9,387 nt of DNA from Syntrophobacterales bacterium (GCA_020052215.1 JAGVPN010000472.1:1-9387); one strand, 5' to 3'. Counted from the first letter of the stretch, positions 1-5,214 are shown. A program made the numbers and translations. The notes: generated from the sequence alone by a model not told the origin.

Positions 1-1
1 C

Positions 2-1792
2 CGGATAGCCCTCCCTGCCTTTCCCCTGGTCCCCTCCTGTCAGATTATCCACGACCGCCTCAGCCTGGAGATTTCCCGGGGCTGCACCCGGGGCTGCCGC
101 TACTGCCAGGCCGGCATGATTTACCGGCCGGTGCGGGAGCGGAACCCGGCCGCGACCCTGGCCTGGGTGGAAGCCGCCCTGGCCGCCACCGGCTTCGAAG
201 AGGTTTCCTTGCTGAGCCTCAGCATCGGCGACTACGGTCCCCTGGCCGGACTGCTCCAGTCCCTGATGGACCGCTTGTCCCCGGCGCAGGTGTCCGTCTC
301 GCTCCCTTCCATGCGCGCCGACACCCTCACCCCGGAAATGATGGCCCAGATTCAACGGGTGCGGCGCACCGGGCTGACCCTGGCCCCGGAGGCGGGCACT
401 CAGCGCCTGCGCCAGGTAATCAACAAAAACCTCACCGAGGCGAACATCATGGACTCGGCCCGGCGGGCTTTTGCGGCGGGCTGGCAGCTTCTCAAGCTCT
501 ATTTCATGATCGGCCTGCCCCGGGAGACCCAAGCAGACCGGGAGGGGATTACGGCCCTGGCCCGGCAGATTCTGGCCGCCGCCCCCCGGGGCAGCCGCCC
601 CCGGCTCAACGTCAGCCTTTCGAGCTTCATCCCCAAGCCCCACACCCCGTTTCAGTGGGAGCGCCAGGAAGATTTGGCGGAGTGCCGCCGCCGGCTCCAC
701 GGCGTCAAGGACCGGCTGCGCCAGAAAAATATCCAGACCAAGTGGAACTCCGCGGCCCAGACCTGGCTGGAGGGGGTGTTTTCCCGGGGCGACCGGCGTC
801 TGGCGCCGGTCTTGCTGGAAGCCCACCGCCGGGGATGCCGCCTGGACGCCTGGAGCGAACACCTGCGGCTGGAACCCTGGCGGGAGGCCTTTCAAGCCGC
901 CGGCGTGGACCCGGACTTCTATCTGCGGGAACGGCGCCTGGAAGAGATCTTGCCCTGGGACCACGTCGACTGCGGGGTAAGCCGGGACTTTTTGCTGGCC
1001 GAGCGGGCCCGGGCCGATCAGGGGCTGGAGACCCCGGACTGCCGCGTTTCGGGCTGCCAGGACTGCGGCGTCTGCGACCAGGACCGCATCAGTCTCAGGC
1101 TGGAGGACTCTCTATCCCTGCCCTTGGCGCCGCCGCCGCCGGCGCCGCCGCCGGCCCCCGACCCTCTGTCACCCTACCGCTACCGGCTGACCTACGCCAA
1201 GCTGGAGGAGGGCCGCTGGCTGGGACACCTGGAGATGGTCGCTTCCCTCTATCGCAGCCTGCGCCGCTCCGGGTTGCCCCTGTCGTTCTCGTCCGGATTT
1301 CATCCCCTGCCCCGGGTCTCCTTTTATGACGCCCTGCCCCTGGGGGTGGAGAGCCTGGTCGAGACCATGGACGTGGCCTTGGCGGCCCCTGTGCCCGAGG
1401 ACACGCTGGTATCCACCCTGAACCGGGTGCTGCCGCCGGGCTTGAAGATCCTCCTGGCCTGCCGCCTGACCAAGCGCCTGAGTCCCCCCGGGCAGCAAGG
1501 CGCTCTCTACCAGGTGGAAAGCCCGGAGCCGGTGTTTGAGGCCGCGGCCGCGACGCACTTTCTGGCTCAAGCCGAATTTATGGTGACCCGGCACCGGCCT
1601 AAGGAGGACCAGCGCCTGGACCTGCGGCGCCTGGTGGCGGGATTGACCGTCCTGGACCCGCTCCACCTGGAACTCGACCTGCGGCGTCAGGAAAAAGGCA
1701 ACTTCAAGGTGACCGACGCCCTGACCGCGATTTTTAATCTGAGCGACGACCAGGCGCATGAACTGCGGATTCTGAAAATCAAGAGCGCTTGA
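2..1792 (+). CDS. Radical SAM protein fused to DUF2344 (TIGR03960 + TIGR03936), 5'-truncated by window edge
   Basis: The reading frame is open from base 2, so the true start and the N-terminal (B12-binding-like) part lie outside the window. An internal ATG at 116 is not the start, because the radical SAM cluster motif CTRGCRYC (Cys codons at 83, 95 and 104; C-x3-C-x2-C, ligating the 4Fe-4S cluster) lies upstream of it and is followed by QAGMIYRPVRER, a hallmark of TIGR03960. Further on are the TLAPEAGTQRLR strand and, at 1040-1075, a cluster of four cysteines (C-x4-C-x2-C-x2-C) usual in this family and possibly a second metal site. A Pro/Ala linker (about 1121-1165) leads into a TIGR03936/DUF2344 domain (about 1175-1790; GRWLGHLEM, SSGFHPLPR). 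In many bacteria the two parts are separate adjacent genes; here they are fused. The biochemical role is not established; the frequent neighbour RNase E/G, also present here 325 bases downstream, hints at RNA metabolism. Family call is confident. Confidence 0.93.
   Translation, partial: RIALPAFPLVPSCQIIHDRLSLEISRGCTRGCRYCQAGMIYRPVRERNPAATLAWVEAALAATGFEEVSLLSLSIGDYGPLAGLLQSLMDRLSPAQVSVSLPSMRADTLTPEMMAQIQRVRRTGLTLAPEAGTQRLRQVINKNLTEANIMDSARRAFAAGWQLLKLYFMIGLPRETQADREGITALARQILAAAPRGSRPRLNVSLSSFIPKPHTPFQWERQEDLAECRRRLHGVKDRLRQKNIQTKWNSAAQTWLEGVFSRGDRRLAPVLLEAHRRGCRLDAWSEHLRLEPWREAFQAAGVDPDFYLRERRLEEILPWDHVDCGVSRDFLLAERARADQGLETPDCRVSGCQDCGVCDQDRISLRLEDSLSLPLAPPPPAPPPAPDPLSPYRYRLTYAKLEEGRWLGHLEMVASLYRSLRRSGLPLSFSSGFHPLPRVSFYDALPLGVESLVETMDVALAAPVPEDTLVSTLNRVLPPGLKILLACRLTKRLSPPGQQGALYQVESPEPVFEAAAATHFLAQAEFMVTRHRPKEDQRLDLRRLVAGLTVLDPLHLELDLRRQEKGNFKVTDALTAIFNLSDDQAHELRILKIKSA
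1121..1165 (+). repeat. In-frame GC-rich tandem repeat encoding a Pro/Ala linker
   Basis: GGCGCCGCCGCC-type units at about 1126-1140 and 1141-1152 encode a proline/alanine-rich stretch (APPPPAPPPAPDP). It sits exactly between the four-cysteine segment and the DUF2344 domain, so it reads as a flexible interdomain linker in a fused protein. Repeats of this kind are prone to length change by slippage. Confidence 0.75.
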
Positions 1793-1800
1793 TGATGGCA

Positions 1801-1833
1801 GGTGAAAAACCGGATTTTTTGTCATCCTGATCC
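1801..1833 (+). repeat. Dispersed 33-base repeat, copy 1
   Basis: Starts 8 bases after the radical SAM stop codon. It matches 7171-7203, which also lies shortly after a stop codon (selB), at 27 of 33 positions by hand alignment; the shared 3' part is GTCATCCTGA. The A-run/CCGG/T-run inside (1805-1820) could form a weak A-U hairpin, but it is too weak to be called a terminator. Small reading frames starting here are repeat translation, not genes. Confidence 0.7.
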
Positions 1834-1835
1834 CC

Positions 1836-1863
1836 GTGGGGGCGGTTCGCGAACCGCCCCTAC
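1836..1863. repeat. Palindrome, GTRGGGGCGG...CCGCCCCTAC family, copy 1
   Basis: A 28-base inverted repeat: 14-base arms with 13 of 14 pairing (the mismatch would be a G-U wobble in RNA) and no loop. It follows the dispersed repeat directly. A related palindrome lies at 7257-7285. It could hinder 3' exonucleases after the radical SAM gene, but there is no T-run after it, so it is not a classical terminator. Confidence 0.85.
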
Positions 1864-1978
1864 ACAAGCTTTTCATGATTTACGGGTGGGGCAAAGGCCC
1901 ATGAATGAGTGCTCAACAAAATGTCGGGTACGTTTTACGCCCCCTGAAATCCAAGGGCGCGTCTCAGGCGCCATTCTT

Positions 1979-1995
1979 GGTGCGTAAGACGCACC
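1979..1995. repeat. GGTG-type hairpin (7-bp stem, 3-base loop), copy A
   Basis: GGTGCGT / AAG / ACGCACC: a perfect 7-bp stem with a 3-base loop. The same architecture recurs at 3727-3743 and 5151-5167; copy 5151-5167 has the identical stem. It lies between the radical SAM gene and rng, with no coding context of its own. Confidence 0.85.
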
Positions 1996-2007
1996 CTTGA
2001 AGGAAAA

Positions 2008-2036
2008 TTACCTTTTTGAGCGCAGATTAGTATAAA
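2008..2036 (+). promoter_or_regulatory. Possible sigma-70-like promoter for rng
   Basis: TATAAA at 2031-2036 sits 17 bases after TTACCT at 2008-2013. The -10 element is good and the -35 element poor (3 of 6). It lies about 80 bases upstream of the rng start, in a locally AT-rich stretch of a GC-rich genome. It is the only reasonable promoter-like pair seen in the 1793-2117 gap. Confidence 0.35.
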
Positions 2037-2069
2037 TTGGCGCGTGGAAGGCGCCCGACCAATACACCG

Positions 2070-2104
2070 GCTGAAAGCTGACCGCTGAAAGCTGATAGCT
2101 TTTT
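2070..2104 (+). repeat. Period-7 repeat array 1 (GCTGAAA/GCTGACC units)
   Basis: Five consecutive 7-base units starting at 2070, 2077, 2084, 2091 and 2098. The first and third are GCTGAAA, with GCTGACC and GCTGATA between and after, and a decayed GCTTTTT last. The array ends 13 bases before the rng start codon. On the opposite strand the core reads TCAG, as in the arrays at 3628-3690 and 5174-5207. Confidence 0.8.
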
Positions 2105-2106
2105 TT
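2088..2106 (+). terminator. Weak terminator/attenuator-like hairpin in front of rng
   Basis: AAAGCT / GAT / AGCTTT forms a 6-bp stem with a 3-base loop and continues into a T-run (seven consecutive T, 2100-2106). It ends 11 bases before the rng ATG, so any transcript that enters rng must pass it. The stem is short and half A-U, so real termination is doubtful. It may be a by-product of the period-7 repeat, or part of leader-based control, as known for E. coli rne autoregulation. Confidence 0.3.
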
Positions 2107-2117
2107 ATAGAAACCCT

Positions 2118-3626
2118 ATGGCCAACTTGCTCCTCATCAGCGTCTCGGAATGGGACACCCGGGTGGCTTTTCTCGAAGACGGGCGCCTGGCGGAGTTTTA
2201 CGTGGAAGGCCGGGCCCAAAACGGTCCCGTGGGCAACGTCTACAAGGGCCGGGTGACCAGGCTCCTGCCCGGCATGGCCGCAGCCTTTGTGGATGTGGGC
2301 CTGGAGCGGCCCGCCTACCTCTTCGCCGAAGATGTGATCGCCCAGGAGGATGAATTTTTTCAGATTTGGCTCAAAGGCGAGATCGAAGAGAACCCGCCCT
2401 CCCGGCGGCTTCCCCCCGCCACCATCAGCGACCTGCTCCATGAGGGCCAGGAGGTGCTGGTCCAGGTGTTGCGGGGCCCCACGCCCAACAAGGGCGCCCG
2501 CCTGACCACCCACATCAGCCTGGCCGGCCACTACCTGGTCTATATGCCCACTCTTAGCCAACTGGGGGTTTCCCGCCGCATCAATGACGAGCCGGAACGC
2601 CAGAGAATCAAGGCTACTTTGGAAGAATTGCGGCCCGCGGCCGGGGGACTCATCGCCCGCACCGCCTGCCGGGGCCAGGGTCTGGAGAAGCTGACCCGGG
2701 AACGGGACCTGCTCATGGGGATCTGGCAGCGCCTCCGGCGCAAAAAGGACCACGCCCCCTGCCCCAGCCTCCTGCACCAGGAACTGGAGGCCGCCCGGCG
2801 GGTGGTGCGCGAGCTCTATTCTCCCGAGGTGGACCGGGTCCTGGTGGACGACCCCGGGGCCTTTGAGCGCATCGTCGATTATCTGGAAGCCCTCAATCCC
2901 CTGGATAAATACCGGGTGGAACTCCATGCCGGACCCGAGCCTATCTTCAGCCATTTCGGCCTGGAAATCGATTGGCACAAACTCCTGGCGCCCCGGGTGT
3001 GGCTCAAGAGCGGCGGTTATCTGCTCATCGACCCCACCGAGGCCCTCACCGCCATTGACGTCAATACCGGGCGCTTCGTGGGCCGCAATCACCTGGAGGA
3101 AACCCTCCTCAAGACCAACCTGGAGGCCGCCAAGGAAATCGCCCGGCAGCTTAGGCTTAGGAATATCGGGGGCCTCATCGTCATCGACTTCATCGACCAG
3201 GAAAAGGCGACCCACCGGGACCTGATCTACCAGACCCTGTTGGAGGCCCTGGCCCGGGACCGGGCCAAGACCACGGCGCTGCCCATTTCCTCCCTGGGAC
3301 TGGTGGAGATGACCCGGCAGAGGGTCCGGGACAGTCTGGCCCAAACCATCACGGAACCCTGCGGCGCCTGCGGCGGCCGGGGCCTGACCTTGACCCCCCA
3401 AATCGTGGCCTGCGACCTGATGCGGCAGCTAACCGCCGAGGCCCGGGAATTCCCCGGCTACCAGCTTCACCTTTCGGCCCATCCCCAGGTGATGCAAATC
3501 CTTGAAAAGGACGGCGCCCGGCTGCTCAAGCGCCTGGCCAAGGAGCACCAGGTAAAAGTGACCCTGACCCCCCAACCCCAATTCGCCCGGGACCACTACA
3601 CCATCACCCACGAATGGCCGGGGTAG
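2118..3626 (+). CDS. rng: Ribonuclease G (RNase E/G family endoribonuclease)
   Basis: Single-strand-specific endoribonuclease for rRNA maturation and mRNA decay. The 502 residues cover only the catalytic half of the RNase E/G family, without the long scaffold tail of RNase E, hence rng. The S1 RNA-binding domain covers about residues 37-130 (GNVYKGRV, AFVDVGLERPAYL). RTACRGQ near 181 matches the 5'-sensor region. The two metal-binding catalytic aspartates are D314 (AIDVNTGRF) and D357 (VIDFID), spaced 43 as in E. coli RNase E D303/D346. The zinc-link CGAC (C415/C418) lies 58 after the second Asp, as in E. coli. The ATG at 2118 gives a typical family N-terminus (MANLLLISVSEWDTRVA), but no Shine-Dalgarno motif precedes it; a period-7 repeat and a T-run occupy that space. 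The upstream radical SAM gene is a common neighbour. The often-seen downstream rplU-rpmA pair is absent; a foreign gene follows instead. Confidence 0.95.
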   Translation: MANLLLISVSEWDTRVAFLEDGRLAEFYVEGRAQNGPVGNVYKGRVTRLLPGMAAAFVDVGLERPAYLFAEDVIAQEDEFFQIWLKGEIEENPPSRRLPPATISDLLHEGQEVLVQVLRGPTPNKGARLTTHISLAGHYLVYMPTLSQLGVSRRINDEPERQRIKATLEELRPAAGGLIARTACRGQGLEKLTRERDLLMGIWQRLRRKKDHAPCPSLLHQELEAARRVVRELYSPEVDRVLVDDPGAFERIVDYLEALNPLDKYRVELHAGPEPIFSHFGLEIDWHKLLAPRVWLKSGGYLLIDPTEALTAIDVNTGRFVGRNHLEETLLKTNLEAAKEIARQLRLRNIGGLIVIDFIDQEKATHRDLIYQTLLEALARDRAKTTALPISSLGLVEMTRQRVRDSLAQTITEPCGACGGRGLTLTPQIVACDLMRQLTAEAREFPGYQLHLSAHPQVMQILEKDGARLLKRLAKEHQVKVTLTPQPQFARDHYTITHEWPG

Positions 3627-3627
3627 A

Positions 3628-3690
3628 GTCAGGGGTCAGGGATCAGGGGTTAGACAGTTATCAGTTGCCAGGGGTCAGTGGTCAGTGTTA
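3628..3690 (+). repeat. Period-7 repeat array 2 (GTCAGGG / AGTGGTC units)
   Basis: Nine consecutive, increasingly degenerate 7-base units starting one base after the rng stop codon: GTCAGGG twice, then ATCAGGG and so on, ending with AGTGGTC and AGTGTTA. Its CAGTGGTCAGT segment is present as the reverse complement in array 3 (5174-5207) on the other side of the AT-rich gene. Confidence 0.8.
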
Positions 3691-3702
3691 AATAAATCGA
3701 AG

Positions 3703-3714
3703 GCGCCTTGGCGC
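3703..3714. repeat. Short palindrome GCGCC-TT-GGCGC
   Basis: A 5-bp GC stem with a 2-base loop, overlapping a 10-base perfect palindrome AAGGCGCCTT (3700-3709). It lies between repeat array 2 and the GTAGGGTG palindrome. Confidence 0.6.
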
Positions 3715-3726
3715 AGTTAAATGTAG

Positions 3727-3743
3727 GGTGGGCATTGCCCACC
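3727..3743. repeat. GGTG-type hairpin, copy B (with GTAGGGTG edge)
   Basis: GGTGGGC / ATT / GCCCACC: a perfect 7-bp stem with a 3-base loop. It is preceded by GTAG, giving GTAGGGTG at 3723-3730. The right-hand copy at 5151-5167 ends CACCCTAC, so the two are in inverted orientation around the AT-rich gene. Confidence 0.85.
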
Positions 3744-3753
3744 ATTTCCTCTC

Positions 3754-3777
3754 GTCCCCAAGCTCCGGCTTGGGGAC
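3754..3777. repeat. CCCAAG...CTTGGG hairpin, left copy
   Basis: GTCCCCAAGC / TCCG / GCTTGGGGAC: a perfect 10-bp stem with a 4-base loop. Including flanks (CTCGT...GACGCA), it matches the reverse complement of 5071-5095 with its flanks (CTCGT...AACGCA). Confidence 0.88.
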
Positions 3778-3787
3778 GCACCTGGAC

Positions 3788-3805
3788 GCCAAGCTCCAGC
3801 TTGGC
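3788..3805. repeat. GCCAAGCT hairpin, left copy
   Basis: GCCAAGCT / CC / AGCTTGGC: a perfect 8-bp stem with a 2-base loop. It corresponds in position and sequence type to the 5044-5062 hairpin in the right-hand flank. The remaining 105 bases up to the next gene hold no clear promoter that I can defend. Confidence 0.85.
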
Positions 3806-3910
3806 AATAGGAATGTCACCGACGGGGTACCGCCTTTTGAGCCCAACAGAGCTTTGTACCAAATCAGATTCCAACGCAGGAACTCGAGAACCTGAAGGAA
3901 AGGAGTCTCT

Positions 3911-4927
3911 ATGCTGGTGCAAATTGATATTGTGACACAGGATATTACCGATTTGGTAGCTGATTTTCTTTTACTAAAGAATGCATCTGATGGCTTGGTC
4001 GGACCAGAGCTTAAAGCAAATCAATTTTCAGGCGGAATGCTTGCTTTATATAACAGGCCAGATTTAACGAGTATGGGTTCCGTCAAACTCCTACCAGATG
4101 TTAATGGTATTACAGCCAAAAATATCATTCTGGTTGGCATCGGCCCAGGAAGGCAACTACGTTATGAAACACTCAACCTAATGTGTCACAAAGCTATTGA
4201 GGCAATATCAGAAAATAAACCTTTTATGAATAATTCAGTAATTGCTACATTTAGCCATGGGGTTGGATGGGGTCTTGATGATAAGGAAGTTTTTACAACG
4301 CAACTATTTGGTCTTAAACAGGCATTAGAAAAGTCTAGAAAATCTGAACTTGTTAAAAAAATCATTTTTTGCGAAATTACAAAAGACAATACTAATCGCC
4401 AAAGAACATATTTAGAGGAACTTGTTAGCCTTGCAGATACTCCAATTGTTAAACAAGACAACTTGTACTTTATGAGGCTGGGAATACGTTATTCAGTAAC
4501 CAATGAGCACTCTTCAAAATTGGCTAGTTCGGAATATGTGTTTGTGGCAATGCCTTTTGCTCCTGAATTTGAAAACGTCTATGACTTCGGTTTACGGTTA
4601 CCAATCGAACAAAATGGCCTGTTGCCTGTGAGAACCGATAAAGAAATTTTCTTTGGGTCAATTATGGAGGAAATCAAGAAGCGAATTAGCGATAGTACCT
4701 TTATTATTGCAGATGTGAGCACATTAAATCCAAATGTAATGTTCGAGTTAGGTTTTGCTCACGGTTGCCAAAAATCCACAATTATAATATGTCGCACAGA
4801 TCAAAAGTTACCGTTCGATGTAGCTGGAATTAACATATTATTTTATAATCCTCTATTAATTCGTGATCTAAATCTGTCACTATCAAATGCAATCAAGCAT
4901 TTGATAACCCCAAAGCATAGTATTTAA
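3911..4927 (+). CDS. Predicted effector: LAP-N/macro-like domain + TIR-like/NDT-like domain (AT-rich, horizontally acquired)
   Basis: A 338-residue, apparently cytosolic protein with no signal peptide or membrane segment. The start is well supported: AAGGAAAGGAG ends 5 bases before the ATG. C-terminal half (about 208-332): YVFVAMPF, then R241/D243, IIADVS (D268), and NPNVMFELGFAHG with E279. This is the pattern of the TIR-like/nucleoside 2-deoxyribosyltransferase-like fold, where the Glu of the ELG motif is catalytic in NDT enzymes and cleaves N-glycosidic bonds. N-terminal half (about 7-155): a Gly-rich loop, AKNIILVGIGPG, and HGVGWGLDDKE resemble the leucyl-aminopeptidase N-terminal/macro-like fold without the peptidase domain; this part is less certain. 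G+C is about 35% in sampled lines, with many TTA, AGA and ATA codons, against about two-thirds G+C in the neighbours, so recent transfer is likely. It stands alone between rng and selB, between repeat-packed spacers. Possible role: single-gene nucleotide- or NAD-targeting defence effector. That role is inference; no substrate can be read from the sequence. Confidence 0.85.
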   Translation: MLVQIDIVTQDITDLVADFLLLKNASDGLVGPELKANQFSGGMLALYNRPDLTSMGSVKLLPDVNGITAKNIILVGIGPGRQLRYETLNLMCHKAIEAISENKPFMNNSVIATFSHGVGWGLDDKEVFTTQLFGLKQALEKSRKSELVKKIIFCEITKDNTNRQRTYLEELVSLADTPIVKQDNLYFMRLGIRYSVTNEHSSKLASSEYVFVAMPFAPEFENVYDFGLRLPIEQNGLLPVRTDKEIFFGSIMEEIKKRISDSTFIIADVSTLNPNVMFELGFAHGCQKSTIIICRTDQKLPFDVAGINILFYNPLLIRDLNLSLSNAIKHLITPKHSI

Positions 4928-4945
4928 TATGCTTATTATTATTCT

Positions 4946-4970
4946 GGTTCCCAAGCTGCGCTTGGGAACC
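4946..4970. repeat. CCCAAG...CTTGGG hairpin, 19 bases after the AT-rich gene
   Basis: GGTTCCCAAGC / TGC / GCTTGGGAACC: a perfect 11-bp stem with a 3-base loop. It could act as an mRNA 3' stabiliser or a factor-dependent stop for the AT-rich gene, but no T-run follows, so I class it with the other repeats rather than as a terminator. Confidence 0.88.
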
Positions 4971-4979
4971 CAATTGATT

Positions 4980-4996
4980 GCAAAGCTTCGCTTTGC
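4980..4996. repeat. GCAAAGC hairpin
   Basis: GCAAAGC / TTC / GCTTTGC: a perfect 7-bp stem with a 3-base loop, starting 10 bases after the previous hairpin. It has no counterpart in the left flank. Confidence 0.75.
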
Positions 4997-5043
4997 TGAT
5001 GAAATCCATATTTTAGTCGGGAAGCGCCATTACTAATTAATTT

Positions 5044-5062
5044 GCCCAAGCCAAGCTTGGGC
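5044..5062. repeat. GCCCAAGC hairpin, right copy
   Basis: GCCCAAGC / CAA / GCTTGGGC: a perfect 8-bp stem with a 3-base loop. It is the right-hand counterpart of the 3788-3805 hairpin. Confidence 0.85.
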
Positions 5063-5070
5063 CATAATTG

Positions 5071-5095
5071 CGTTCCCAAGTGCAACTTGGGAACG
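5071..5095. repeat. CCCAAG...CTTGGG hairpin, right copy
   Basis: CGTTCCCAAGT / GCA / ACTTGGGAACG: a perfect 11-bp stem with a 3-base loop. Its reverse complement aligns with 3754-3777 including flanking bases. Small reading frames across this region are translations of the repeats and are not called. Confidence 0.88.
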
Positions 5096-5114
5096 AGAAT
5101 AAAAACATCGGTGG

Positions 5115-5134
5115 GGCGGGCCTCCGTGCCCGCC
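5115..5134. repeat. GGCGGGC...GCCCGCC hairpin
   Basis: A 7-bp GC-only stem with a 6-base loop (CTCCGT). It has no counterpart in the left flank. Confidence 0.75.
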
Positions 5135-5150
5135 GGGGCCATAAATTAAT

Positions 5151-5167
5151 GGTGCGTAGGACGCACC
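5151..5167. repeat. GGTG-type hairpin, copy C (with CACCCTAC edge)
   Basis: GGTGCGT / AGG / ACGCACC: a perfect 7-bp stem with a 3-base loop, the same stem as 1979-1995. The trailing CTAC (5167-5170) makes CACCCTAC, the reverse complement of the GTAGGGTG edge at 3723-3730. Confidence 0.85.
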
Positions 5168-5173
5168 CTACAA

Positions 5174-5214
5174 CTGACTACTGACCACTGGCTACTGGCT
5201 ACTACAAATGACTA
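5174..5214 (+). repeat. Period-7 repeat array 3, running into the selB start codon
   Basis: Units start at 5174 (CTGACTA), 5181 (CTGACCA), 5188 and 5195 (both CTGGCTA), 5202 (decayed CTACAAA) and 5208 (ATGACTA). The last unit differs from the first by one base, and that change creates the selB ATG. The reverse complement carries CAGTGGTCAGT, also present in array 2. Confidence 0.78.

Noticed and set aside
1169..1876. Long minus-strand open frames opposite the radical SAM, rng, selB and TIGR03790 genes
   Set aside because: They are antisense shadows typical of GC-rich coding DNA, rich in Gly, Gln, His and Pro, with no recognisable domains.
1802..1987. 61-codon open frame after the radical SAM gene
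   Set aside because: It is made of the 33-base repeat and the GGGGCGG palindrome (its GGGSRTAPT stretch is the palindrome translated), has no ribosome binding site and matches no family I know.
3650..3935. Overlapping 75- and 90-codon frames on both strands before the AT-rich gene
   Set aside because: They are translations of the hairpin repeats (for example VGWALPTIS from the GTAGGGTGGGC palindrome). The plus-strand frame also overlaps the well-supported start at 3911.
4946..4970. Rho-independent terminator for the AT-rich gene
   Set aside because: The stem is strong, but CAATTGATTG follows instead of a T-run, and the same hairpin type occurs before genes as well as after them.
4939..5142. 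67-codon minus-strand frame downstream of the AT-rich gene
   Set aside because: Almost entirely hairpin repeat sequence with repeated PKL/LG patterns; no start signal.
4946..5167. CRISPR-like array
   Set aside because: The hairpins belong to several sequence families with irregular spacing of about 9 to 50 bases. There is no constant direct repeat with unique spacers and no cas gene.
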